This document shows, in pieces, positions 21,853 to 29,632 of a stretch of 39,922 bases of DNA. This DNA is from Fen-1077 sp050014355. Its GTDB lineage: Bacteria > Chloroflexota > Dehalococcoidia > Dehalococcoidales > RBG-16-60-22. Both the position numbers and the translations under genes were made by a program. Within the stretch, counting starts at the first letter, position 1. Every line of letters begins with the position of its first letter. Where the stretch lies: assembly GCA_050014355.1 (NCBI GenBank), contig JBEKDL010000008.1:1-39922 (forward strand), given 5' to 3'. The notes under the pieces were generated by a model. It was not told the origin of the DNA, did not search any database, and was given only the letters and a program-made list of their open reading frames with translations.

Positions 21853-22458
21853 TTACCTCGTATGCGTCCCGAAGGCACCCGGCCCTTTAAAGAACTCCTC
21901 CGGGTACTTGAAGCCCATCTTTACTAACGCCACCATCTGCCTCCCCAGGTCGTTGAGCGCTTTCAGGCACTTTTCCATCTCCTTAAGCTCGTCCGGGTTC
22001 TTGAGGTACGCGGACACCTGGTTCGCCGGCAGCATCCTCTTCTGGATGATGTAGTAGCTGAAATCTTTTAAAGCGTCCACCATCCCCAGGCTGCCGCAGG
22101 ACGCCACCACGCCGCAGACTTTATTATTTAGGTTCCTCCCCGGTTGGCCAAGCGATATCGTCCTGTCCATGACCGCTTTCGCCTGCGCCGTCATTCCCCA
22201 GAAGTATATCGGTGTCCCGAAGATAATCCCATCGGCGGCAATCATTTTATCGAGCAATACCTGCACGTCATCCTTGATGTGGCACTTGCCCGTTTTCGTG
22301 CAGCCCCAGCAGCCGTCGCATAGCTGGATGTCCTTCCCGGCGACGCTGTAAAGCTCGACCTCCGCCCCATCTCCCCTGGCTCCTTCGAGAGCCTTTTCCA
22401 GCATCGCCACGGTGTTTCCGTTTTTCCTCGGGCTGAACGATACGGCCAATATTTTCAA
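21853..22458 (-). CDS. iron-sulfur flavoprotein, second paralogue
   Basis: 201 residues, the same length as the protein at 18,559, and roughly half identical by eye. The phosphate loop is SPRKNGNTVAML, and the cluster motif C47-x2-C50-x2-C53-x5-C59 (CDGCWGCTKTGKC) is kept. The ring loop is GTPIYFWGMTAQAKAVMDRT. The start is TTG with AAGGAG 8 bases upstream. The expected role is electron transfer with FMN and a [4Fe-4S] cluster. Like its paralogue it ends beside a family C repeat, so the flanking DNA may have been duplicated with it. It sits between mutS and the mutS 3' fragment. Confidence 0.82.
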   Translation of the reverse strand: MKILAVSFSPRKNGNTVAMLEKALEGARGDGAEVELYSVAGKDIQLCDGCWGCTKTGKCHIKDDVQVLLDKMIAADGIIFGTPIYFWGMTAQAKAVMDRTISLGQPGRNLNNKVCGVVASCGSLGMVDALKDFSYYIIQKRMLPANQVSAYLKNPDELKEMEKCLKALNDLGRQMVALVKMGFKYPEEFFKGPGAFGTHTR

Positions 22459-22480
22459 GTTGGCTCTCCTTTTTTCCTAC

Positions 22481-22515
22481 TGTCATTGCGAGGAGCGAAG
22501 CGACGCGGCAATCTC
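22481..22515 (+). repeat. dispersed repeat, family A
   Basis: TGTCATTGCGAGGAGCGAAG followed by CGACGCGGCAATCTC, a full unit, between the flavoprotein start and the mutS stop. Confidence 0.85.
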
Positions 22516-22541
22516 AAACATTGTCGTAGCGATTTCTCTTG

Positions 22542-25409
22542 CTATTTCTCCCCTCCCGCCTTTTTCTTCAATTCATACAGCTTATTTAAAGCCTCCAGCG
22601 GCGTTAGTCCGTCCAAATCTAATCTTTGAAGCTCCACTTCCACCTCCGTTTTTCCCCCGAAAAGCGGCGCCTGCAACGCCGGCTCTTTTGGTCTTTTAGC
22701 AGGCTTCGCCTCCCGCCCGTTGCTCTCCAGTTCGTCCAGCACCTCCCGCGCGCGGTGGAGCACCGACCGCGGCAGGCCCGCCAGCTGCGCCACGTGTATC
22801 CCGTAGCTCTTGTCCACCCCGCCCGGCACTATCTTATGCAGGAAAATCACCTTTCCCCCTTCCTCTATCACCGCCACGTTGAAGTTCTTCACCCGTGGCA
22901 AATACCCGGCTAGCGCGACCATCTCATGATAATGAGTCGCAAAAACTGTCCTCGCTCCCAGTCCGGAATAGTTGTGTATGTACTCGGCCACCGCCCGCGC
23001 GATGGACAGTCCATCGTAAGTGCTGGTGCCCCGCCCTATCTCGTCCAGGATGAGCAGCGAGCGCGGCGTCGCGTTATTTAAAATATTGGCTGTCTCGACC
23101 ATCTCTACCATGAAGGTCGATTGCCCCGCTGCCAGGTCGTCCCTTGCGCCGATGCGCGTAAAGATACGGTCGACGATGCCGATTCTGGCCGATTGCGCCG
23201 GCACGAAGCCGCCGACCTGCGCCAGCAGGACGATTAGCGCGACTTGCCTTAAATACGTCGATTTGCCCGACATGTTCGGCCCGGTGAGGACGATTAGCTG
23301 CGCGTCGTCATTCGACAGGTAAATATCGTTGGGGACGAATCCGCCTGCCTCGATGTTTCGTTCGACGACAGGATGTCTTCCCTGTTTTATGTCGATAACC
23401 TTCCCTTCGTCCAGGACGGGTCGTGAGTACCCGTAGCGCACTGCCGCTTCCCCCAGCGCCGCAAAAACATCCACCTTCGCCACAGTATCGGCCAGGGCCA
23501 GTATCTTCTCGCTGTCCCCCGCCACCTGCCGGCAGACCTGCCGGAATAGCCCGGCTTCCATGTCCGCGATGCGGTCGCGCGCGTTCAGAATCAAAGATTC
23601 GTACTCTTTCAGCTCCGGCGTGAAAAAGCGCTCCCCGTTCACGAGCGTCTGCTTGCGGATATATTCCTGCGGCACCTGCTTTAAATTGGAGTTGGACACC
23701 TCGATGTAATAGCCGAAGACGTTATTGAAGCCTATTTTCAGCGACTTTATTCCCGTGCGCTCTCTTTCTTTGACTTCCAGTCCGGCGAGGTACTTCCGCG
23801 CGTTGCCGGACGTCTGCCGCAGCGTGTCCAGTTCTTCCGAAAAACCCTGCCTTATCACCCCGCCCTCGCCTACCGCGTTGGATGGCTCGTCCACTATCGC
23901 TCTCGCAATCAGCTCGACGACCTCTCGGCACGGTTTAAGCCCAATCCCCTCTGTCATTCTGAGGAGCCCTGATGAATTCGGGGCGACGTGAGAATCCCTC
24001 TCTAACCTGTCATTTTGAGAGAGCTGAGCGACCGAAGAATCCGTCCCTCCCTCTGTCATTCTGAGGAGCCCCGATGAATTCGGGGCGACGTGAGAATCCC
24101 TCTCTAACCTGTCATTTTGAGGGAGCGGAGCGACCGAAGAATCTGTCCCTCCCTCTGTCATTCTGAGGAGCCCCGATGAATTCGGGGCGACGTGAGAATC
24201 CCTCTCTAACCTGTCATTTTGAGAGAGTTGAGCGACCGAAGAATCTCGGGGAGAGGCGGTGGCGCAGCCCTCCAGTACCTCCTTTAGCTTCGGCACAATC
24301 TCCAGACTCCGCCGCAGCGCTATCAGTTCCCGCGGCCCCGCGATTTCCCCCTTCACCCGGTTAATCAGCCGTTCCAGGTCGGCCACCTGTCCCAGCATGG
24401 TGATGACTTTATTCCGCGCCAGCGCGTTCTCCGCGAACCAGCCGATGGCGTCCTGCCTCTGCGCCAGCGCTTTCACGTCGAGTAAAGGCTGCCCCAGCCA
24501 GCGCTTTAGCAGCCTCCCCCCCATCGGCGTTTTCGTCAGGTCGATAACCGATAGCAGCGAGCCTGCCGCCGTCCCCGGGCGGGCGCTCTGGAAAAGCTCC
24601 AGGTTGCGCTGCGTCTGCGCGTCCAGCGCCATGAAGTCGCTCGCAGTATAGGTCGAGAGGTGCGTCAACTGCGCCCCCACCGCTTTCTGCGTCTTCTGTA
24701 TATAATGGACGATAGCGCCGGCGGCCTTTATCGCCAGCGGCAGGTGCGCGCAGCCGTAGCCCTCCAGTGACGCCACCCCAAAATGTTCCAGTAAATTCCT
24801 CGTGGCCGTCTCCAGCCCGAAGATATAGCCGTCGAGCCGTGTGACCGGGCCGCTGTATCCCAGGCCTTCCAGCCCCGCTTCTTCCGCGGCGATTACCTCC
24901 GACGGATTCAGGCGCTGTAACTCGGTTGCCGCCCTCGCCAGGGGCAGTTGTGTCGTCGCGAACTCGCTCGTAGTGATGTCGACGAAGGCTAGTCCCACCT
25001 CCCCTTCTCCCCCCACCACACTCACCAGGTAGTTATTGCTCTTGCTGTCCAGCAGCCCCGGCTCTAACACCGTGCCCGGCGTCACCAGCCGCACGACATC
25101 GCGCTGCACCAGTCCTTTCGTCTCACCCGGTTTCGTCATCTGCTCGACGATAGCCACCTTGTAGCCGCGGTTGATGAGTTTTGCTAAGTAGCCGTCTAAA
25201 GCGTGGTAAGGTATCCCGGCCAGCGGCACTTTATTGCCCTTGCCCATCTCCCGCGAGGTCAGCACAATCTCCAGCTCTTTCGAAGCGATTTTCGCGTCCT
25301 CGTCGAACGTCTCGTAAAAGTCCCCCAGCCGGAATAGCACTATCGCTTCGGGATATTGCTTTTTTATCCGGAGGTACTGCTGGCGTATCGGGGTCAGGCC
25401 GTCTTTCAT
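22542..25409 (-). CDS. mutS: DNA mismatch repair ATPase MutS, with repeat-encoded insertion
   Basis: 955 residues, about 100 longer than usual. Mismatch-binding Phe31-Tyr-Glu33 lies in FRLGDFYETFDEDA. The connector and lever domains follow, then VKERERTGIKSLKIGFNNVFGY, the Walker A loop GPNMSGKST near residue 710, ILDEIGRGTSTYDG as Walker B/signature, and FATHYHE. The C-terminus has the LDLDGLTPLEALNKLYELK tail. The extra length is three 34-residue units (DSSVAQLSQNDRLERDSHVA, then PNSSGLLRMTEGGT) at about residues 387-487, in the lever domain between LKEVLEGC and CREVVELIARAI. They are translated dispersed repeats. All functional motifs outside them are intact, so the protein is probably active. 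TAAAAT lies 9 bases before ATG. Confidence 0.93.
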   Translation of the reverse strand: MKDGLTPIRQQYLRIKKQYPEAIVLFRLGDFYETFDEDAKIASKELEIVLTSREMGKGNKVPLAGIPYHALDGYLAKLINRGYKVAIVEQMTKPGETKGLVQRDVVRLVTPGTVLEPGLLDSKSNNYLVSVVGGEGEVGLAFVDITTSEFATTQLPLARAATELQRLNPSEVIAAEEAGLEGLGYSGPVTRLDGYIFGLETATRNLLEHFGVASLEGYGCAHLPLAIKAAGAIVHYIQKTQKAVGAQLTHLSTYTASDFMALDAQTQRNLELFQSARPGTAAGSLLSVIDLTKTPMGGRLLKRWLGQPLLDVKALAQRQDAIGWFAENALARNKVITMLGQVADLERLINRVKGEIAGPRELIALRRSLEIVPKLKEVLEGCATASPRDSSVAQLSQNDRLERDSHVAPNSSGLLRMTEGGTDSSVAPLPQNDRLERDSHVAPNSSGLLRMTEGGTDSSVAQLSQNDRLERDSHVAPNSSGLLRMTEGIGLKPCREVVELIARAIVDEPSNAVGEGGVIRQGFSEELDTLRQTSGNARKYLAGLEVKERERTGIKSLKIGFNNVFGYYIEVSNSNLKQVPQEYIRKQTLVNGERFFTPELKEYESLILNARDRIADMEAGLFRQVCRQVAGDSEKILALADTVAKVDVFAALGEAAVRYGYSRPVLDEGKVIDIKQGRHPVVERNIEAGGFVPNDIYLSNDDAQLIVLTGPNMSGKSTYLRQVALIVLLAQVGGFVPAQSARIGIVDRIFTRIGARDDLAAGQSTFMVEMVETANILNNATPRSLLILDEIGRGTSTYDGLSIARAVAEYIHNYSGLGARTVFATHYHEMVALAGYLPRVKNFNVAVIEEGGKVIFLHKIVPGGVDKSYGIHVAQLAGLPRSVLHRAREVLDELESNGREAKPAKRPKEPALQAPLFGGKTEVEVELQRLDLDGLTPLEALNKLYELKKKAGGEK
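23951..24246 (+). repeat. three tandem dispersed repeat pairs, period 102 bases, inside mutS
   Basis: Each unit is CTGTCATTCTGAGGAGCCCC, GATGAATTCGGGGCGACGTG, AGAATCC, a spacer, then TGTCATTTTGAGAGAGCTGA, GCGACCGAAGAATC. Units begin at 23,951, 24,053 and 24,155. The period of 102 is divisible by three and every copy is open on the coding strand, so the mutS frame is kept. Copies differ at only a few bases, so the amplification is recent. Confidence 0.93.
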
Positions 25410-25500
25410 GTCAACGTTATTTTACTGGAATTTTGCGGTAAAAGAAAATCACTCTATTAACTGGCTCTTTCATTCCCTTCACGGCCAGCATTCCCTCAAC

Positions 25501-25887
25501 TGTCATTGCGAGGAGCGAAGCGACGTGGCAATCCCTCATTATGGCTAAGCAATATTACGTCTATATAATTACCAATAACGTAAATACGGTCACTTATACC
25601 GGCGTGACCAACGACCTCATCAGAAGAGTGTATGAACACAAGAATAGTCTTGGCGGAGGGTTTACCTCTAAATACAACATAAAAAAGCTTGTGTATTACG
25701 AGGAATGTGAGAACGTTGAAAGCGCCATTATGAGGGAGAAACAAATCAAGAGCTGGTCGAGAAAAGACAAGGTAGCGCTGGTGAACACGATGAACAAAGA
25801 CTGGAGAGATCTATCCGGGGAACTGTGAAAAGGCGAAGCAGGGGATTGCCATCCCTCCCGATTGCATCGGGATGGCTCGCAATGACA
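25501..25887 (+). mobile_element. GIY-YIG gene enclosed by inverted family A repeats (candidate mobile unit)
   Basis: The left end is TGTCATTGCGAGGAGCGAAG followed by CGACGTGGCAATCCC. The right end reads, in inverse, GGGATTGCC ... CTCGCAATGACA. The outer 12 bases (TGTCATTGCGAG) and the inner GGCAATCCC match in inverted orientation. The only gene between them is a small GIY-YIG nuclease. No target duplication is visible, and an 11-base G run follows the right end. This is an interpretation of the arrangement, not a recognised element. Confidence 0.4.
25541..25828 (+). CDS. small GIY-YIG nuclease-family protein
   Basis: 95 residues, the length of single-domain members of the UPF0213/YhbQ-like group. 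The first motif is YYVYIITNN with YTGVTNDLIRRVYEHK (the GIY and YIG strands, plus the catalytic Arg helix). The lone Glu and helix follow in AIMREKQIKSWSRKDKVALV, and the end is MNKDWRDLSGEL. The fold cuts DNA in homing nucleases, UvrC and some restriction enzymes. The roles of stand-alone members are poorly known. There is no Shine-Dalgarno sequence in front: the 5' flank is a family A repeat that ends six bases before the ATG, and another family A copy, inverted, follows the stop. Confidence 0.85.
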   Translation: MAKQYYVYIITNNVNTVTYTGVTNDLIRRVYEHKNSLGGGFTSKYNIKKLVYYEECENVESAIMREKQIKSWSRKDKVALVNTMNKDWRDLSGEL

Positions 25888-25902
25888 GGGGGGGGGGGAA
25901 CC

Positions 25903-27159
25903 TTAGAGTAAAAGCGATTTTACCAGGGCTAGTTCTTCTTTTTTCGTATTGATTTTACCATCCAGGCGGGCTTCGCGGAGCTTTTCAAGCACCTGCTTAA
26001 TCTTCGGACCGTGAGGCACGCCCAGCTTCAATAAATCATCGCCGGTGAAGGTGGGGTTAACGTGCCGGAGGACGTTCAGATAAAGCTGGATGTGCTCGGC
26101 GGCGGTTTCCGAACCAGAACCCAGCGCGTGAGCCTCGATAGCGGTCAAGCTGTAGCCGTGAAGGGTTTCATAGACCAGGCTGGGGGCCGTGCCCGGCTTG
26201 GAGAGCTCATTCATCCGGGATTTTATAGCGGCGGTGTCACGGAGCAACTGCGTGACGATTTTAGGGAAATGCAGGTAAGCAATAACCTTTTCCGTCTCTT
26301 CCGGGGTGAGGCGGTAGAAAAGCAGGGCCAGATACAGGTCGGGGTGGGGCTTACCCGAAAGGCATTTTTCGGCGGCGGCGGCAAAAGACTCCGTTAGCCA
26401 GTCGTCCCCTTTTAACAAGGGGCTGATTTTGGCCAGTAGACCGAGAGCGCCGGCACGTTTGAGCGCTTTCTGCGGTGTTTCCTCATCCAGGACGAGCTCC
26501 AGCTCATGGCGGATGCGGTCGCCGGTGATAGTGTCAAGCATATCAATATCGCGCTTGATTAGAGCGAGGGTGGATGCCCCGATTTTGAAGTCGAGTCGCT
26601 GCTCGTAGCGGACAGCGCGCCAGATGCGGGTGGCATCGTCGATGAAGCTCTTTTCGTGCAATACCCGGATAACACTTTTCTGTATGTCAGCACGACCGCC
26701 ATGCGGGTCGATGAGTTCACCGAAGTGGGGCGGATTAAGCTCGACGGCCATGGCGTTAACGGTAAAGTCACGGCGGGCGAGGTCTTCGGCTATCGTGCCG
26801 GGCCTGACGGCCGGCAAAGCGCCGGGCCTCGTATAGGTCTCGGCGCGGGCAGTAGCGACATCGGCGGAGCGATTGCGCCACCGTAATTTAGCGGTGCCGA
26901 AGCGGGTATGGACGGTAAGCGATGCCTGGTTGATGGCAGCCATTTCCCGCGCCATTTTTACCGCGTCTCCCTCGACAATGAGGTCGATATCAAGGGTGCA
27001 GCGTTCCATCAGAAGGTCGCGTACGGCGCCGCCGACCAGGTAAAGGCGCTGCTGCTGTTGCCGGGCCACTTCGCCGGCCTTGCGGATGAAATAGAGCAGG
27101 TCGTGCGGCAGCTGCCGCGGCAGTTCTCCGGCCAGGTTGACGGTTTCAGGCGGATTCAT
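25903..27159 (-). CDS. cca: CCA-adding tRNA nucleotidyltransferase / poly(A) polymerase family
   Basis: 418 residues from the ATG chosen (MNPPETVNLAGELPRQLPHD). The longer frame starts upstream of the promoter. The class II nucleotidyltransferase signature GGAVRD is at 43-48, and the metal-binding DID at 57-59. RFGTAKLRW, RRDFTVNAMAVEL and WRAVRYEQRLDFKI follow (neck and nucleotide-specificity region). The C-terminal half is helical and lacks an HD motif. The enzyme builds or repairs the CCA end of tRNA. A promoter (TTGAGC-17-TATACT) lies right before the ATG with no room for a ribosome site, so the mRNA is probably leaderless. Confidence 0.85.
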   Translation of the reverse strand: MNPPETVNLAGELPRQLPHDLLYFIRKAGEVARQQQQRLYLVGGAVRDLLMERCTLDIDLIVEGDAVKMAREMAAINQASLTVHTRFGTAKLRWRNRSADVATARAETYTRPGALPAVRPGTIAEDLARRDFTVNAMAVELNPPHFGELIDPHGGRADIQKSVIRVLHEKSFIDDATRIWRAVRYEQRLDFKIGASTLALIKRDIDMLDTITGDRIRHELELVLDEETPQKALKRAGALGLLAKISPLLKGDDWLTESFAAAAEKCLSGKPHPDLYLALLFYRLTPEETEKVIAYLHFPKIVTQLLRDTAAIKSRMNELSKPGTAPSLVYETLHGYSLTAIEAHALGSGSETAAEHIQLYLNVLRHVNPTFTGDDLLKLGVPHGPKIKQVLEKLREARLDGKINTKKEELALVKSLLL

Positions 27160-27165
27160 ACCACG

Positions 27166-27194
27166 TAGTATAGCACAGGGGGACGAAAGCTCAA
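27166..27194 (-). promoter_or_regulatory. promoter giving a leaderless cca transcript
   Basis: TTGAGC, 17-base spacer, TATACT; the ATG lies 6 bases after the -10 box, where transcription should begin. Confidence 0.6.
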
Positions 27195-27379
27195 AAATCA
27201 AAAATCAAAAGTCAAAGACATAGAAAAATATTAAAAATGGGTGGAAAAGGTGACTAGATACCGGCTTTCGCCGGCAGGGTGAAGAAAATCTTCCTCTACC
27301 CCCCGTTCGGCTGCACTAACGTCAAGCTTTTACAAAGGGGACAATGGATTTCCGCTGGCGCGGGGATGGGAAAAAACGT

Positions 27380-27409
27380 TTGTCATTTGCGGGGATTACC
27401 GCTTATAAT
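27380..27409 (+). promoter_or_regulatory. promoter giving a leaderless kinase transcript
   Basis: TTGTCA, 18-base spacer, TATAAT; the last bases of the -10 overlap an out-of-place in-frame ATG (27,408). The next in-frame ATG (27,417) falls at the expected transcription start. Confidence 0.6.
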
Positions 27410-27416
27410 GAACCGT

Positions 27417-27959
27417 ATGAAAATCGTGGCGATTGTGGGTATGACCGGCTCCGGGAAGTCCGAGGTCAGCGCTATTTTTCGGGAGAGAGGATTTAGCAAG
27501 GTAAGGTTCGGCGATATTACCGATGAAGCGGTGAAAGCGCTGGGGCTGGCGCTGACCGAGGAGAACGAGCGGCCGGTAAGGGAGAGAATAAGGCAAGAGC
27601 ACGGCATGGACGCTTACGCGAGGCTGTCCCTACCGCGTATCGACGCCGCTTTAAAAAAATCCAAGGTCGTGGTGGACGGGCTGTATTCCTGGGAGGAATA
27701 TACTTTTCTTAAAGAGCACTACGGCGATGCATTTATCGTCGTCGCGGTATGGGCTTCGCCGCAGACGAGGTATAACCGGCTGGGGAGCCGGAAGGTGCGG
27801 CCGCTAACGCCGGCGGAAGCCGCCAGCCGGGACCGGGCGGAAATCGATAACATGAACAAGGGCGGGCCGATAGCGGTGGCAGACTACACGGTGCTGAACG
27901 AGGGTACGGTAAGCGACCTGAAACGGCAGGTAGAAAGGATTATCGCAAGGATAAAATGA
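27417..27959 (+). CDS. P-loop nucleotide kinase-like protein (dephospho-CoA kinase/UPF0200-like)
   Basis: 180 residues from MKIVAIVGMTGSGKSEVSAI, with Walker A GMTGSGKS at 8-15. The frame is open further upstream, but that part overlaps the promoter and looks like repeat-derived sequence. After the P-loop come FRERGFSKVRFGDITDEAVK, a helical lid (RPVRERIRQEHGMDAYA), VVVDGLYSWEEYTFLKEHYG as Walker B region, VWASPQTRYNRLGSRK and DRAEIDNMNKGGPIAVADYT. The order and spacing match small nucleoside/dephospho-CoA kinase-like proteins of archaea and some bacteria. Substrate unknown. Its stop overlaps the deaminase start (ATGA), so they are coupled, which suggests a nucleotide-metabolism role. Confidence 0.72.
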   Translation: MKIVAIVGMTGSGKSEVSAIFRERGFSKVRFGDITDEAVKALGLALTEENERPVRERIRQEHGMDAYARLSLPRIDAALKKSKVVVDGLYSWEEYTFLKEHYGDAFIVVAVWASPQTRYNRLGSRKVRPLTPAEAASRDRAEIDNMNKGGPIAVADYTVLNEGTVSDLKRQVERIIARIK

Positions 27960-28450
27960 GTAAGCGGGAAAAGAAAATCGAGAGAATCGGCCTGGACGAG
28001 TATTTTTTAAAGATTGCCTCGGTAGTCGCGGAACGCTCTACCTGCCGGCGTCACCACATGGGGGCGATTGCGGTGAGGGACAAGCATATATTGACCACCG
28101 GCTATAACGGGGCGCCGGCGGGGGCGAAAGACTGCCTGGAACTCGGCTGCCTGCGCGATGAGCTGAAGATACCATCGGGGACAAGGCAAGAGATATGCAG
28201 GGCCATACATGCCGAGCAGAATGTGATTATCCAGGCAGGACTGCACGGCATCAGCCTGGAGGGGGCGACGGTCTACTGCACGCATACACCGTGCGTGCTC
28301 TGCGCCAAGATGATGGTCAACGCCAGGATAGCGCGGTCAGTAAGTTTCGGTAAATACAACGACGACCGGTTTATCGAGATATTCAAGGAAGCAGGCATCG
28401 AGGTGGATATCAAGGAGAAGCCAGGGGCGGAGATTACGTTTTTAGACTAA
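27956..28450 (+). CDS. deoxycytidylate (dCMP) deaminase
   Basis: 164 residues. The zinc site of the cytidine/deoxycytidylate deaminase fold is complete: HAE (85-87) and PCVLC (112-116). The dCMP-type features RSTCRRHHMGAIAVRDKHIL and TGYNGAPAGAKDC near the N-terminus are also present. The enzyme converts dCMP to dUMP, feeding dTMP synthesis, with a zinc-activated water and Glu86 as proton shuttle. It follows the P-loop kinase gene with a 4-base overlap, so the two are made from one transcript. The downstream gap is repeats only. Confidence 0.9.
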   Translation: MSKREKKIERIGLDEYFLKIASVVAERSTCRRHHMGAIAVRDKHILTTGYNGAPAGAKDCLELGCLRDELKIPSGTRQEICRAIHAEQNVIIQAGLHGISLEGATVYCTHTPCVLCAKMMVNARIARSVSFGKYNDDRFIEIFKEAGIEVDIKEKPGAEITFLD

Positions 28451-28529
28451 TTGGGGTAAAATCCCCCTTAGTCCCCCTTTACGAAAGTGGGACACAAACT
28501 TCTATGAATTCCACGGATGATGGGTTGGG

Positions 28530-28682
28530 CAATAAAAGGGATTGCCGCGCCTTCCGCCAGGGCGGAATGGCTCGCAATGACAGTTGCGGAGAAGGAGAAG
28601 GGGTGACTGGATTCCCGTTTTTACGGGAATGACGGTTGAAGCAGAGCGGATTGCTTCGCCGCGAGGGCGACTCGCAATGACA
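28530..28682 (-). repeat. repeat cluster: two inverted family A units and a TCCCG-hairpin unit
   Basis: Reading on the plus strand: GGGATTGCCGCGCC ... GGCTCGCAATGACAG (28,539-28,582), GGATTCCCGTTTTTACGGGAATGACGG without its first base (28,608-28,634) and GCGGATTGCTTCGCCGCGAG ... CTCGCAATGACAG (28,646-28,682). They fill the gap between the convergent dCMP deaminase and transketolase genes. Confidence 0.8.
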
Positions 28683-28689
28683 GGCTGTC

Positions 28690-29631
28690 CTAGCGCTTAC
28701 GCTTGAGGACTTCACGAACGGCGCTGACGATGTCTTTGGAGGTCAGGCCGTACACGGCGAGCAGCTCCGCCGGTTTGCCGGACTGGCCGAAGACATCCTT
28801 CACAGCCACGAACTCCATGGGGACGGGGGAATTTTTAGCGACGACGCGCGCCACGATGCTGCCCAGTCCGCCGTGCTCCTGGTGCTCCTCGGCAGTAACG
28901 ATGGCGCCGGTCTCACCAGCGGCCTTGATGATAGCCTGTTCATCGATAGGCTTAAGCGTGGGCATGTTCAGCACGCGGCAGCTGACGCCTTCCGCGGACA
29001 GCTCCTTAGAGGCTTCCAGCGCCGGGGCGACCAACACGCCAATGGCAATAACTGTGACATCAGTGCCGGGCCTTAAATTAACAGCTTTGCCGAGGCTAAA
29101 GCGGTAGGAATTGTCGTAGATGAGCGGGAGTTTGGGGCGGCACAGCCGGACATAGCAGGGGCCATCGTGGGAGGCGACAGCGCGGATGACCTGGGCGGTC
29201 TCGATGGCGTCGGCGGGGACGATGACGGTGAAACCGGGCAGGGAACACATCAGCGCGAGGTCTTCCAGCGCCTGGTGGGAACCCCCGTCTTCCCCGACGG
29301 TCAGGCCGGCGTGGGTCACGACTATTTTCACATTAAGCTTGGACTGCGCCACGGCCACGCGAATCTGGTCGAAACAGCGCCCGGGGGCGAAGACCGCAAA
29401 GGTACTGGCGAAAGGTATCTTGCCCGAAGCCGCCAGACCGGAGGCGATGCCTATCATGTTCTCCTCGGCGATGCCGACATCGAAGAAGCGCTCCGGAAAG
29501 GCCTCGCCGAAATAGTGGGTCATGGTGGAAGGACAGAGGTCGGCATCGAGCACGACGATATCCGGGTTTTCCTTCCCCAGCGCGACCAGGGTCTTACCGT
29601 AGGTCTCGCGAAGGGATACTTCTTCAGGCAA
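28690..29631 (-). CDS. transketolase, C-terminal subunit
   Basis: 313 residues from a TTG start. AAGGAG lies 10 bases before it, inside the end of the N-terminal subunit gene, and one base separates that gene's TAA from the TTG. A longer ATG frame exists but would overlap the partner by 68 bases. The protein has the Pyr domain (LRETYGKTLVALGKENPDIV, then FDVGIAEENMIGIASGLAAS with the catalytic Glu that activates thiamine diphosphate) and the C-terminal domain (YDNSYRFSLGKAVNLRPGTD and EHQEHGGLGSIVARV). It pairs with the N-terminal subunit to form split transketolase of the non-oxidative pentose phosphate pathway. Confidence 0.9.
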   Translation of the reverse strand: MPEEVSLRETYGKTLVALGKENPDIVVLDADLCPSTMTHYFGEAFPERFFDVGIAEENMIGIASGLAASGKIPFASTFAVFAPGRCFDQIRVAVAQSKLNVKIVVTHAGLTVGEDGGSHQALEDLALMCSLPGFTVIVPADAIETAQVIRAVASHDGPCYVRLCRPKLPLIYDNSYRFSLGKAVNLRPGTDVTVIAIGVLVAPALEASKELSAEGVSCRVLNMPTLKPIDEQAIIKAAGETGAIVTAEEHQEHGGLGSIVARVVAKNSPVPMEFVAVKDVFGQSGKPAELLAVYGLTSKDIVSAVREVLKRKR

Positions 29632-29632
29632 C

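Noticed and set aside
23946..24250. CRISPR-like reading of the three 102-base tandem units in mutS
   Set aside because: The units have no unique spacers of constant length, the whole period is repeated, and the same sequences occur singly elsewhere.
25888..25898. Run of eleven G at the right end of the GIY-YIG unit
   Set aside because: Could be a slippage site or assembly uncertainty. It lies between genes and shows no other structure.
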